From Rusavskia elegans (Eukaryota; Ascomycota; Lecanoromycetes; Teloschistales; Teloschistaceae), in NCBI GenBank assembly GCA_011316305.1, contig SAUG01000033.1, positions 215,495 to 279,494 on the forward strand: a stretch of 64,000 nt of DNA, read 5' to 3'. The position numbers were made by a program, and so were the translations under genes. The notes under the pieces are model-generated. The model did not search any database, was not told where the DNA came from, and saw only the letters and a list, made by a program, of their open reading frames with translations. The number at the start of each line of letters is the position of its first letter. Within the stretch, counting starts at the first letter, position 1. Shown piece by piece: positions 34,146-45,921 of this stretch.

Positions 34146-35137
34146 TCAAGCGAACAGCACTCGATCCTCCAACTCCCCATTCGGGCGTTCTTTTCCGGTG
34201 CGCAGGCCCAGGTCACCTTTCTTGGCCTTTCTTTCTATCTGTTGCTCGGCTCGCTGGTTGTACCTCCCAGCTTTCGATAACCGCAGTTCGGAGCGTATTT
34301 GATTCGGCGAGACAAATTCCTTGTTTTCATATATGACTGGTCCACCGAAGGAGGACTCGAGGATGACGATGGGTGTGAGAAGAAAGCGAGGCCCAATCTC
34401 GACGAGGTTTATCTTCGTCTCGCCCTTCTCGCCGACCGCGACCATCTGTTTGTCCATATCCTCAGCAGACTGGGTACGAGCCTCTGAATTCGATACCGCA
34501 GTCTCCCTAATCTCGAAACATCGTATCCATATCTTCCCATCAGCAAGGGTGAAGCCCATGACATGATCGACGAATGGTTTGGTTTTCCGAGCACCCTTTG
34601 GCACGCCGAAGATGTGGGTCAGGAGTTCTTTGATGAGGATGAGATGAGGGGAAGAGTTGAATGTTGCATCGAAAGATAGAATAGGACGGGAACCGCGAAG
34701 ACAGTTGCCCGGAAAATGAAGTTCAGATGTCGTGTGCACTATCAAGAGCGTCAGCACCGTCATCCATTAGAAGAAGATCAATGAACATTAAGCCCACAGT
34801 TTTGCATATGGCACTTAACCGTAGGCCCATTAGGTGCCTTGCTCATCCATATATAGAGATCTTTTCCCTTCCTTGCCTCGAAGAACAGAACATTGTTGCA
34901 ATTGTACAGATCTGCTAATTCGTTGAGCTGGTAGAGCTTTGTCTTCGTGTCAAGCTTTGCATCCTTGCGACTATGAGGTAATAGAGCATATAGATCGTTC
35001 AATAGATGCCGTTGACGGAAAGTAACACCGCGGGAGGAGAGTATCAGAACCCTTTGCTTGTTCCTCTTGACTGGAGCGCCATTGGTGGTGACGCTTTTCG
35101 TCGAGGACCCCGTCAATGATTTGTAGACAGCGGCCAT
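34146..35137 (-). CDS. BRX1: Ribosome biogenesis protein Brx1
   Basis: Two exons, 35137-34798 and 34738-34146, separated by a 59-bp intron with a GTGGGC donor, give 310 aa. Brx1 is a nucleolar Brix-domain protein needed for 60S subunit assembly, in early pre-60S particles with Ebp2. The Brix domain starts near residue 30 (RVLILSSRGVTFRQRHLLND). It carries the family phrases KLYQLNELADLYNCNNVLFF, WMSKAPNGPTVK, then QNLHT across the splice, GNCLRGSRPILSFD, and HIFGVPKGARKTKPFVDHV. The QNLHT junction decided the splice sites. The basic C-terminal tail is normal. The gene faces the WW-domain protein from a shared 341-bp promoter region. Confidence 0.93.
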
Positions 35138-35478
35138 GCTTAAAGAGGCAGATTGGGCCAGCTGTTGAAGATTCGAAGGATCTTTTCAGTCCATAGGGTT
35201 TGTAGCGATAAGATTAGGGTTCGTTTTACTTATACCCTACTCCTTTTTGTCAATACCCCTCTTCATCAGGTGTTGAGGCGGTGCGCTCGACCAAGTATGC
35301 GGCCTTAACGGCTGCCTGTCAGCCTTGCTGCCATTTTGTGTTCTGTCGATTGAGAGGAAACGCTCTGCCATATGCGGTGGAGAGCTCCAAATCATTAAGT
35401 CGACTCGCGACCTATCAAGACCGGAAGATCGGATTTTGCGTGCCAGATTCGACAGCCTCAAAGGGTTTGCTCAATATC
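35138..35478. promoter_or_regulatory. Divergent promoter region of BRX1 and the WW protein
   Basis: These 341 bp separate the BRX1 ATG (35137) from the first ATG of the WW-domain gene (35479). The frame upstream of 35479 stays open back to about 35281 but has no ATG, so part of it could be 5' UTR or an unrecognised first exon. I cannot point to specific protein-binding sites. Confidence 0.45.
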
Positions 35479-36147
35479 ATGGGTGATCACATGAACCTTA
35501 GCATAGCTGAAGGCTTCGTCGTTGTTGATGCGAGCGGCAAGACAGCACCGAATGGCAAGCCAGCCGGACAGGAATCCGAACAGGACATCGCACCGTCATC
35601 AGAGCAGGAGTCGGGAATCACATCGGCAGCCGATCGAGGGGATGTGGAGGAACAGGAGATTCAAAATGGCAATATACCAGAGCCACATCTTACATTGCCA
35701 CCTGGTTCGGAGGAATCGAGAGACAAGCATGGAAGGCGCTACTTGGATCACAACACGAGGTCTACAAATTGGGATCCTCCAGACCTTTCCGATATCAACA
35801 CCGGTGTCAACTCAAAGGCCAATGAGGCAGCCGCCGGAACCCCACTACCCGAAGGGTGGGAAGAAGATATCGTTCCCTCAACCAAACGCACTTACTACAT
35901 AGACCATAACACCAGGACAACTACATGGGTACGACCGATTCCCGGCGACGAAGCGACTACCAAGCCACTACCGAAAGGCTGGGAGAGACGAGAGACCGAC
36001 GATGGCAAGAAAAGAATCTACTACGTCGATCACAACACCAAAACGACCACCTGGACTTTGCCGGAGCATCCAGCCGAATCTGCCAAACCTTCTCATGATC
36101 CTGATCAGAAAGACAGTAATACCGGCACAGATTCAAAGCGGAAGTAG
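35479..36147 (+). CDS. Protein with two WW domains and one degenerate WW domain
   Basis: The product is 222 aa from ATG 35479. After a Ser/Glu-rich N-terminus comes a degenerate WW unit (LPPGSEESRDKHGRRYLDHN to NWDPP, about 73-103) whose first signature Trp is Ser (TCG for TGG). Two canonical WW domains follow at about 122-153 (PLPEGWEEDIVPSTKRTYY to TTTWVRP) and 161-193 (PLPKGWERRETDDGKKRIYY to TTTWTLP). WW domains bind Pro-rich (PPxY-like) ligands. There is no catalytic domain, so this is an adaptor at most; the partner is unknown. The tail is hydrophilic. Similar repeats occur in Rsp5-type ligases, but no HECT domain is near. Confidence 0.8.
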   Translation: MGDHMNLSIAEGFVVVDASGKTAPNGKPAGQESEQDIAPSSEQESGITSAADRGDVEEQEIQNGNIPEPHLTLPPGSEESRDKHGRRYLDHNTRSTNWDPPDLSDINTGVNSKANEAAAGTPLPEGWEEDIVPSTKRTYYIDHNTRTTTWVRPIPGDEATTKPLPKGWERRETDDGKKRIYYVDHNTKTTTWTLPEHPAESAKPSHDPDQKDSNTGTDSKRK

Positions 36148-36498
36148 TGGAGGTCATCTCATGGTCTAGGCGCAGTGCGATGGTGTTTTGAAAGATGGTC
36201 TGGAAATAGATTCGTTTTAAGCCAGCTAAAGCAGTCATTCAGATCGTGGAAAAGTGTTGGACCAGGCATATTTGAATGAAGACGATGACGATGGGTCGCT
36301 GATAATCTTCAATACCTGCCACGAGTTCGTCTCCCTGTGACTCGCTCTTCATTAAAGGGGAACCTCAGGGGCGTAGAGCGCCAAGGCCATCACACCAGCC
36401 ACCATAGCCACAAGCTGACTAATCCCCATCGAATTCCAACTTCACATCGACTTGATAAGGAATCGACACCCATCTCATCTCATCAAACACCGACCACC
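36148..36498. other. Intergenic, no gene recognised
   Basis: This 351-bp gap lies between two plus-strand genes and presumably carries the EMC7 promoter. The frame before ATG 36499 stays open but starts in sequence without protein-like composition. Confidence 0.5.
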
Positions 36499-37450
36499 AT
36501 GCACCTCCCCACCCTCCTCCTCCACCTCATCTCCCTCCCCCTCACCCTCGCAACAACATTAACCCTCACCCTCCCCTCCACCCTCCCACCTCTCTCCCCC
36601 TCAACCCGCGCACACCTTACAACCCACAACCGCCAACTCACCACGCCCCTAACACTGGCCCGCACCTTCCGCTTCACAAACCTCACAGCGCCGGGAACAT
36701 ACAACCTCGACATCTACTGTCGGGACTATGATTTCGAAGGCGCGGTCGTCGTTATTGCGCCTCCTAGAGGGGATGATACAGCGAATGGAGTGAACGACGT
36801 GGAGGTATACAGACGTAGCCTCAAAAACGGAGGAAAAGGGACAAGGATGGTTGAGGTGGGCGAAAAGGGGAATAAGAGGGTGGAGTTGAGGGTTCGCGGC
36901 GTGAAGGCGTACTATGAGGAGAGGCAGGGATGTAAGTTGTTCAACTCTATTCTCTTTGGGGGTTGCAATCTGCCCAAGGGGATGGATGAGGTTTGACTAA
37001 TCTTGTGGTTGTGGTAGTTGAGCTCTTAAGTCTGCTGAAAAGTCCAATGATACTTATGGCATTGGTGGGGTTGGTGATGGTGTTTGGGATGCCCTATTTG
37101 CTTGAGAATAGTACGTCTTCTTTCCCTCCTTCCCTTTCTCCTTTGCCCTTAACCCTGCTGTCGAGCTCTTTGACGTCTTCTGGAATAACGCGGCTAATGT
37201 GGTGGTGGTAATAGTGGATCCGGAAATGAAAGCGGAATTCGAAGAACAGCAGAAGAAGAGCGTGGTGGGGAATGTGGCCGGCGGTGGAAATCCGTTATCT
37301 GGTTTCGATATGGCGGGATGGATGGCTGGACAGACGTCTGGAGGGGGTGTTACGACGAGTGGTAGGGAGATTGAAGATGAGAAGGGCGGTGGAGGTGGAG
37401 CGGGAGGTGGACAAGGACAGGGCAAAAGTAAGGGGAGGAGGAGGGGATGA
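36499..37450 (+). CDS. EMC7: ER membrane protein complex subunit 7
   Basis: Three exons, 36499-36931, 37018-37110 and 37215-37450, give 253 aa. Emc7 is a lumenal beta-sandwich subunit of the EMC insertase, anchored by one C-terminal membrane helix. The signal peptide (MHLPTLLLHLISLPLTLA) leads into the beta-sandwich (RTFRFTNLTAPGTYNLDIYC, RDYDFEGAVVVI). The short second exon encodes the membrane helix (SPMILMALVGLVMVFGMPYL). The third exon begins with the conserved MDPEMKAEFEEQQKKS and ends in a Gly/Lys-rich cytosolic tail. Both introns are small and phase 1. The coding strand flips from C-rich to G-rich at about 36750. Confidence 0.9.
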
Positions 37451-38057
37451 GCTTACAGAGGATTGAGATAGAGATGCTGGTCTAATAATGGAAGGCTGTT
37501 AAGAGGATGGCTCGGCTACTCTACTGGTATAACAGTTCGATATCATTCACGATTCAATTTCTTCCGATCAATTTCCAACTTGCCTGAAAACCTGGTGGAT
37601 AGGAGTGGTGTGCGTTCTGCAGACACTCGCCCTATAATTTGCTCCTCGGCACCGTCATATATTCCGTATTTCTCTTTCCGTCGGATTCAGCCCCTCAACC
37701 CACGGCTTCCCCTCTCCAACGGCTGCGTACACTTCTCACAGGAATCCACCACCTTCCAATTCTCCTCACCAGCCCTTCCTCACTCCAATTTTCGCCAAGG
37801 CGGCAAATCCCCTTGCATGAACCGTTGATTACGATACATAATGCAGATTTATAAAGGCGGGCAAAAGCGGGAGTGCACGGCATCCTGCCATCGCAACGAA
37901 TTCGTAAGGTTTTTGCAATAGGGAATGGTGTTATGGGGACACAAACACAATGCTCCGTTCTATGGCCAACTTGGTCTTTTAGTCGGTTATTGACTTGCGG
38001 ACGACATTTTTGATGATATTATTGCTTTGCTTGGACTTTCATGGCTGGAGATGTACT
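37451..38057. other. No gene recognised
   Basis: This gap lies between EMC7 and the decayed membrane protein, which run towards each other. Nothing structured is seen. Confidence 0.5.
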
Positions 38058-40481
38058 TTAGTCCTTTAGGCAATCGTAAATGTGTTGACCTTGATATTTC
38101 AGAAGCTGGTGGTGGTGTACGAGAATCGAAAATACACCATACCTGCAGAGGGCCAACATATTGCTAGGATGTATAGTCCCAGTAAGCGCTGTGATAACGA
38201 TTGCCACAGATATAATCACGAGGCCAGTGCTTCCGAAATCAAGGCGATACCAAGGCGGGAGAAAGCGAGGAGGAAACGGATCCGTTCCTGATAGAGCAGA
38301 AGGCGCCGCAATTGCTGGCATGAATGATCGAGAATGGATGACTGCGGTTCTGAACGTGCTGAGACTTTTGAATCGAGAGACCTCTGACAGCGTGTTCAAT
38401 CTTGGGTTCCGACTACCGCAGAAGCTCCTTGCTCTCATCGCCGCTCTTGATGACAATCTGCTTGAACCTGCGCCCCCCGTTCTCTGTCTTTTTAGCGCCA
38501 CTCTCTGTGTGACTTTGCCTCTCCTCTCCGCGTACAACTCATCGATGTTGCGCGCATCATTCCCGAGCGCAGGATTCTCAAAGCTTTCAGCAACCACGCC
38601 GGCAACACTCAGCCAAGCCTGAGCATCCTTGACGCTCTGGCCCGTGGACAACGCCAACGCAGCCTTAAGGGTCAAAATGGGGACGATGAGCGCATAGGGC
38701 AAATTGAGTAGGATCAATGTAAAGAAGGGCGCGATCGGGACGTTTGCGACTTGAGTCGCGAGTCGACGTGCGACGTTGATGGCTGGGAGTGGTTGCATGA
38801 CGCCTACGGGGACGGAGACTATGCGAAGCCTGCTGTCAGATCCTCAGGGTTCTTGGCACGCACGAAGGATAGCTGGAGGCCTTGGTGGATCTGCTCGTGA
38901 GCCCATTCACTGGAGATGCCGCTGACGAAAGGGATCGAGGCGTTCCCCCGCGGCGGACCGACGTCTTCCACGTGGAGCGTGTCGTTTACGAACCGGTATA
39001 GCTAATCAAGTGTCAGCCGGCACAGTCAGGAAAAGGACGGAGCTACAGAACAGGCCAACTAGGAGATGTTGGTTTGGCAGGAAAGTATGCCGTTTGCTCC
39101 GCCTTCCTATTACCAACAAGGTTCAGAGCAGCCCACGGATTTAGCTCTCCGGTATATTTCTTTCTGGGTTAGCTGTGACGTTTTTAATGAGAAGTCCTGA
39201 TGGATTATTGTTCTCGAACGAGAAAGCCCAATTGAAATATAGCTGGAATACTACAGCCCAGTCCAGCTGGGACGTGTCAGGCCTGAGACCTGATCCAACA
39301 ACTTTAACTTTTTTCTGCTTTGCAGAGTCCTGAAAGTATTAATATCCCATATCATACTGGCTCAAATGAAGGCTGTTACCCTTTTGAATCCGAGATTCGG
39401 GGTCACCATTCGGCGCGTCGGAGAGTTCAGGTGGCATCCCAGACTTGTTTGGCTTCAAGGCGAGAATTTGACAGTCATGTTGAGCCCGGCTGTGTCATTG
39501 CACTTGTCATTTGAGGACCAGGGATAAGGTATTCGAGCTCCAGTGATTGACCTGGCGTCACATTCGGACGTGACTACTCGACAGGATGTTCTAAAACCGA
39601 AGCTTGTCGCTTCAGAATTTAAATTGGGTGGTGGATCGTAAGGACCTAACGCCGCAAGTCCATCGTCGAAAACGACTTGATTGACAGCAGACTGATTGCC
39701 AATGATGCAATCGGCTGGATTGCTGATGTCAATACTGCCATCCGGTCTGGGAGTGTCGCCCCGTGGGTCGCTCAAGTGACAAGCCCAGACCTGGAGTATA
39801 TCCTTCGGCGTGGTCAGGTCTCATTTAGGTCCTGTACTGATTTGGTGCCCTGCAATTCGTCAGTCATATTGTGATGTGGCTAAAGCATACTCAACGTACT
39901 AAATCGAGTCACAAATCTGCTGGGGTAATGACACCACTGGCATTTCTTTGGTCAATGTATTCCACCTTAAGGGAGATGAGCGGCAAGCTCTTAGACAAGG
40001 AGGACCAAAGTAATCATCAAAGCGCTCGCTTGCCACAAAATAGGCATAATCCTGATTCGCTTCAGCTTGGCCGAAAAAGTATAGTAGATAGGACCACAGC
40101 GCCATCAATCTCCCATCGATGATGTGAATCAACAGCTCCAGCTGATATGGCGATGGCAGTACGGAGTCCTCACCGTTGTCGGACTGCTTTGCATATTCGC
40201 TGGCAAGCAAGTAGGAAAACAGGGCCATGGCAGCGGACAGCAGAAGGGTGGCAACAATGGACGACAATGGTAGGATGTAGACGAGCGTCGTGGCTGAATT
40301 ATCGACATAGTAGGCAGATCCCAATGACTCGGCCGTCCCGATGCCAATAATCGTATATGTAGAGCTGTTGTTGGGCATCTGGTGTTAGAAGACTAACGCC
40401 ATTAGGATTGCACTAGAGTTTAAGCATCGGAATGAGCAAGGTCGCAGATGCCAGCCCTATCTCCAAGTTGGCACCGTTCAT
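38058..40481 (-). pseudogene. Decayed paralogue of the membrane protein at 7.6-9.6 kb
   Basis: Order and sequence follow the intact gene, but in several frames. From ATG 40481 comes GANLEIGLASATLLIP, then a TAG (40413) and a frame change. Next is SSAILMALVF with a TAA, then AYYVDNSATTLVYIL (intact gene: AYFVDFSATQLTTLA) and PYQLELLIHIIDGRLMALW (TYQLGLLFEGFEAKLTSLW). The third membrane segment continues in a shifted frame near 40070 (KRIRIMPILWQASALMITL). A Cys loop (TSCRVVTSEC) follows at 39455-39775, then a glycosylated stretch near 39000 (FVNDTLHVEDVGPPRGNAS). The last membrane segment is in the frame at 38058-38798 (VPIAPFFTLILL; intact: VPKAPLFTLVALC). At least three frame changes and two stops are not explained by introns. 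Confidence 0.65.
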
Positions 40482-40704
40482 GATGCCTTTGCGTCTTGGG
40501 AAGGCGTTAGATTTGGGGCATTCTCCCCACCAAGCTCTTGTCTCCCGGCACCAATGTTTGTGTTTGACCTTGAAGAAAATAAGGCAAGAAGATGAGACAA
40601 AAAGCGAAGGGAAGTGAGATATGTCCTTCTCAAGAAGTTGACAGGCGCTGCTCAACGTTACTAATTTACTATTCGTGGCGCCCCTGGTCGTGTAGCTGAG
40701 GTTT

Positions 40705-40761
40705 ACTACTCGCACCCGTGCCTACTAAAACCGGACGAAACCTGGCACGGGTGCGAGTAGT
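40705..40761. repeat. Perfect 18-bp inverted repeat (hairpin)
   Basis: The left arm ACTACTCGCACCCGTGCC (40705-40722) is the exact reverse complement of the right arm (40744-40761), with a 21-base spacer. The arms are GC-rich. It lies 224 bp upstream of the decayed membrane protein's start. Confidence 0.9.
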
Positions 40762-41733
40762 GTCCAATTACAGTATGTCCTCAGCCTCGTACAGCCTAAG
40801 AAAGTTGTTGGTAATGTCAGCATGCATTTACTCGTACGAGTGAACAAGTCTCAGTGACATGACCTCGCTGTCGACTCCAACACCGCGTAGCCAAACGACG
40901 AGTTGGATAGCTTTTGGGTCGACAGCTGACCTCAAGTCCGTCTCGCGATTGCTCACTGATTGACGCCAAGGGTCAAGCCGAAAACAAAAGTCATAATAGA
41001 GTTTGGATTACAGTACACAATAGTACATCGACGAGCCAAATACGTAGCGTGATGCCAAGTCTTTCAGCCTCCGGTATGAGATCGGCTCTCTTGGCGCCTG
41101 GATTATGTAATCCTTTGATTGTCGAGAAGAAAAAAGACATTCCCCATCACCTATGTGTCCACACCGGCTCTTTCCCTTTCTTGTTTGATATCTCCATTTG
41201 GACACACCCTGCTCTGGAATCGGAAATGCTAACGGAAAACTTTTGAAGGACGTGGCACCTGCTTCATTCTGCCTCGATCCTGTCTGTTCCTCACGTCTTG
41301 CACTTTGCTATGGAGAAAGGAGTATGCTCGGTGTCGTGGTACTCTGACACCGCTTGCTCTTCGTCTCCCAAGCTGTGGAACCAAGCCCAAAGGTTCGGAC
41401 ATTTGGGATGCGGTTAATCCTCTCCAGCGCTTGCTTAGTGACATATTTCAACCATGGATGCATTCTTATGGGAGCCCTTTCTTGGAATTCGATGCTTTTG
41501 TGCTCCCCTCTTTGCACCCGCAGTGCTCCGCGTCCCTCTTCTTGCAAGGTTCTTGATCTTTTCCCATTGTTCAGTCTCTGGAAATTATCCAAGATCATCA
41601 ATTCAAGCGAATAAATGCTACAGGTCATGAAAAGCTAGCGATTCCGGTCAACCTCTCATTCGGCTGGCCGACGATATTTGCTGATATTCGTCACAACATA
41701 ACCGATACGTCTATACGTACGTGACAGTGAGCC
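40762..41733. other. No gene recognised
   Basis: This intergenic stretch leads to the 2EXR gene. Overlapping small frames at 41305-41628 on both strands lack recognisable composition. Confidence 0.45.
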
Positions 41734-42832
41734 ATGACTTTCTTTCACCAACATCCACGAACACCCAAGCGAGCAGCGAACCGACTCCACAGCCAGCTTC
41801 ACCCCACCAAGGTGAGTAGGTTCAATATCGAGCAAGAGGCTGAAGTTATCAACCATACTTTATCTCAGCATGACACTTTTTCGAACCAATCAGTCAGTCG
41901 CGATTCGCAGGTTTCAAGTAGCAGTGATGAGCTGGCACTTATTATCACTCTTATACTGACAAGACCTGCATTTCCAGGTTGCATCGAGTTGCATTCAAGA
42001 TCCGGTTCTTCCCAGTTCCACTGTGTCTTCGAATGCATTCCAAGCACGTTCAGCGTTCTTTCGCTTCCTGGATGTTCCTCCTGAGATCCGCGATATTGTC
42101 TATGAATATTGTCTTGTCATCCCAGGCGAGATCGTGCCATATCCAAGCGATTTCGAGAGACAAAGCGAAATGAAGACCATCAAATACGAGACGCCAACAG
42201 TCGCCCTACTGCAAGTCAATCACCAGATCAGAGACGAAGCACGCGTGTATCTCTATGGTCACAACCTCTGGAGGCTCTCTTGTCAATCCGGGCCACCTTT
42301 TTCAACCGCAGTATGGGATGCCAATTTACCTTTTTTCCGCCACATCACCATCAGCTTCGACCATCGCGACCTAACACCTGATGGCAGTCGGGAGCTCGAG
42401 AGCCAATTACCGGGTGGCAACATATTACAACCCGGAACGGGCAACGTGGATCCCGAAAAGTTCGCCAAACGACTGCATCTCCATGCCCGCGCAATCAAAA
42501 CAACCTGTGAGATAAAGCTAGACATGATACAGAGGATGCTGGCGTACGGCAACTTGATCACACTAAGGCTCAACTTCAACGAACTAATGAACCCATACAC
42601 CTGTGATCGTTCCACGGTGTGGGACGTGGTTCGAAACACCAAGTCCTTCCGGCAAATGAACCGTCACATCGTCGTACAACCACCCAACAAGGTCACAAAC
42701 CCGGCTCGTCAGACCTTCCGGCAGCGTTTGACCAACGATCCAACCCGAGTGAGAAGGAGCCGTGATCCTATCGTACACATCGTCTTCGCGGGCCTGCGAG
42801 AGGGTGAACTTCTTGGACAGCAACTTGAATGA
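41734..42832 (+). CDS. 2EXR/F-box-like protein
   Basis: The frame that holds the domain has no ATG of its own. An upstream exon, 41734-41811 (ATG, 26 codons, AAG/GTGAGT donor), joined to 41978-42832 (TTTCCAG acceptor) restores a start in phase 0 and gives 310 aa. The domain lies at about 55-115: FFRFLDVPPEIRDIVYEYCL, then ALLQVNHQIRDEARVYLYGH. It is closest in style to the protein at 45.9 kb: both have CLV, then a Gly, then a PYP motif (CLVIPGEIVPYP here, CLVVDGTINPYP there), so they are probably related duplicates. The C-terminal half is basic. The role is unknown, and SCF receptor function is only a possibility. Confidence 0.65.
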
Positions 42833-43760
42833 AAGAAGTTGACACATCGAAAATACGATGTACGGCAGATGTGAGGGAGACGGATCAAACGTCCTAGTTC
42901 AGCATACCTCCAGAAGAGACACTGTGGAGCAATCTCCTCTCAAGCACAAACATCTCCACTAATGACCACGACAACCAAGCCATATCGATCATCGCCTCCG
43001 GGCCCATTGCAGTTGATTCGCAGGAACGGTTCTGGCACGTCACCTGAAGCGAATGCCAGGAGTGATCCCAGAGGTGGTACACCCTGACACCAGCAAACAA
43101 TCACTGTCTTAGGAATGGCTGGTCCAAGGATGTTTGCTATCAAAAGGCGAATGAGACAGTATTATTACATATGCGGGTGCTCCTATTAAGGATTTTACTC
43201 TATACAACTTCCGAGGTGACGAGTAACATTTGGCAACTCTTTGTACAGGTTGACGAAAGTCTACTTGTAGAATCATTCGATGTTACAATTCGTGACAGAC
43301 ACTAATAGCCGATATAGCCTCTATCTAGTTCCGAGATCCTCACGCAAGTCCTACGATTAGATCTCCTAAGTTAGAGATAACCTACATAGCAGGTAGATTG
43401 GCTGGTATCTCAGCAGACGACTAGCGAGCAGTTCGGCATGAGTATACTCGATTGAAACATTGCTTAGATCTTGTGGAACGGTCTGTCAGGGTTATATAAA
43501 TTGGATTGCAAGGCCGAAGTAGATTACTTGAGCCCACGTCAGGCGATCGATGAGGCTCAATGCTCACTCACTGAGAAGCTATATAAACATCTCCAGTCAC
43601 GGAGCAGCAGAGTGGAATCGATGTTTCATAATTCGTGATGCTCCTAGTACTGCATAGCATCGCCAGATGTTCTCGAGGCCTGGTATACCATACCGCGTAC
43701 CAATGATGCCTATCGAGAATTGCTGAAGACCTTCCTGTGCGATTCAAACACTCAGCAAAT
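42833..43760. other. No gene recognised
   Basis: This 0.9-kb gap lies between convergent genes. From about 43180 the sequence is rich in short CTA/TAG-containing strings and AT, without a frame or a clear repeat. Confidence 0.45.
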
Positions 43761-44785
43761 TTAATCCCCGCCCCCACCACCATCCCCGCCACCATCCCCG
43801 CCCCCAAAGTCGCCTCCGCCGTCATCCCCACCATAGCCTCCGCCATCATCTCCACCGTACCCTCCCCCATCATCACCACCATACCCTCCTCCATCATCAC
43901 CACCATAATCACCACCATGATGACCACCCATACTACTCGCCAACATCGCTCCACCCAACAAACCACCGCCCGCACCCAAGGCAGCCGCTCCACCAACACC
44001 CATCCCAGGTTTCTTATGAGGAGGCGCACCATACCCACCGCCTCCATAACCACCACTATAACCCTGCTGCTGCGGATACCCCCCACCTCCATAACCATGC
44101 TGTTGCTGATACCCACCCCCATGACTCGACCCTCCGGAAGCCTTCCCAGTCAATTTCGAAAGAAGACCACCAAGTCCCTTACCCTTCTGCTCGCGCGGGG
44201 GCAGCTGATGTTGATCATAACTCTGATTCGAATCCGGTGCACCGGGATATCCCCCCACATACCCTGGGGGTTGCGGTTGTTGTTGTTGCTGGCCCATCAT
44301 CCCTGGCTCACCTGGATATCCAGGCTGCTGTGGCTGCCCGTAGTATTGATCCGCCGCCCCACGAGACGTAGGACGTCCGCCACCAGCGACGCGCGCACGC
44401 TCGTCTTCTTCGGCTTGTAACCTTGCGGCCAAAGCGGCATCGGACTCGACGTTTTGACCGGGCCCGGGAGCATGGGTGCCTGAGTAGGGGTTATTTGAAT
44501 AGGGATCTTTTTCTGGGTAAGCGACGCCGGGACCCGAGTAGCCGGGAGGGACGCCTGGGGGCGGGGCGTCGGAGGAGGGGTAGGCGGGTTGGGTGGGGAG
44601 TTCCCATTGAGATACTTTGGTGTGGAGGTTTACATAGAACCTTGGGAATAATGTTAGAGGGGGAAGGAGGGGGAGGAGACAAGGAGGGAGAGTCACCATT
44701 CGTGGTATTGCTCGTTCCATTGCGCTTTCCAGCCTTCGGGGACTCGAGGCGGAGGCGGGCCGGAAGGAGGAGCGAAGTCGGCCAT
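43761..44785 (-). CDS. WW-domain protein with Pro/Gln/Gly-rich tail
   Basis: Two exons, 44785-44697 and 44640-43761, split by a 56-bp intron inside the WW domain, give 322 aa. The WW domain (about 13-42) reads RVPEGWKAQWNEQYHEW across the splice to FYVNLHTKVSQWELP. Then come a Pro/Tyr-rich stretch, a short charged helix (ESDAALAARLQAEEDERARV), a Pro/Gln/Gly part, and a Gly-rich tail with four near-identical GGGYGGDD-type units before a poly-Gly end. An Ala/Gly/Met-rich segment (about 250-275) resembles a short membrane-associating helix seen in related fungal WW/Gly-rich proteins. The likely role is binding Pro-rich partners; nothing more specific can be said. Confidence 0.78.
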
Positions 44786-45921
44786 TGTGATTAAGGGAAA
44801 AAAAGAGAGTTGTGATGGTTTGCAAGGAGAGGCTTTATGAGCAAAGAAGCTTGGAGACGCGCGGCTGTGGCGGTGTATTAAATAGACGATGACGCGGTCC
44901 GTAGATCGGATGTTCAAAGCTTGACTCCACGCAGTGCTCCACCTTGCACAATGCAAAGTGCCCATGTTTGAAGGAAAGACACGAATTTACTCTCGGTGAG
45001 CTCATTTCCCACCTAGGATAACCACAAAAATCATGGTCGCGATGGTCGATCAATACCCTTTGCCTCTGTTGGATCCGCCACTGGGAAAATCAGTGTCATT
45101 CTGAAGCTTTCGAGATCTCCTGCCGCGCAATAGCGGCGGGAAGTATCACCTCTAACAGCGATGTTGACCATCGAGCTCCAATAATGTTCATCGGTGTGTT
45201 GGTCTAAGGTTTGGTAGAAGTGAATGTTGGTATGGTCACTAGATCACTGGTATGTTTCATTCGTCCTTACTTCTTCCGATGTTGCATTACCATATCTCTT
45301 CTACCATCGATCGGGGCAGTTTGGTATATCTAGTGAGTCTTTGATGTCGGTCCAGTGGACCTCGTACATCGGAGTACAACATATGTTGTATCGAATACTC
45401 TTATCCTTAACAACTACTTTTCCTTCCCTACATATGCCAAAAGTCTCCGTACTCCTGTAATGGACTATCCTACCCTTCGAAGTACTGATGCGGTCATATC
45501 TCGTTAATCTTGATAGCGTTGATGGTTGCCTATGCCAACAATGGCTTGTTTGATGAGCTTGCTTTGTTCAAAGTATTGCCCTTGTTCTCAATGCTTTGTT
45601 CAGCACAAAGCCTTCTCCTCTTTCCGCCCCACTTGAGCGATCGCTGCCGACAGTTATTGGGACGGGAGACATGACACGTTGGGACATCGTTGCAGTTCAG
45701 CGGTGAAAACTGTCAAAATTTAGTCCTTTGTTCCCATATCATCCGCATTCAAAACATCTACAATGGCATACCGGACTTGTCGTCAGATTCTGATGTCAAG
45801 AAAGTGATGAGGCCTGTGGTAAGACTTTATATACACGAGATGTCTGTAAGTTGGCTCTCCCCGAAGACATCATCCTATCCGCCATCCATTCTTTTCCCAT
45901 CACAAAGCCACTCAATCCACC
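44786..45921. other. Divergent intergenic region, no gene recognised
   Basis: This 1.1-kb gap carries the promoters of the leftward WW gene and the rightward 2EXR gene. No frame or organised repeat is supported. Confidence 0.5.

Noticed and set aside
43737..44420. 227-codon Thr/Ile/Pro-rich frame opposite the WW protein
   Set aside because: It is the complement of Gly/Asp repeat codons, so it is a composition artefact.
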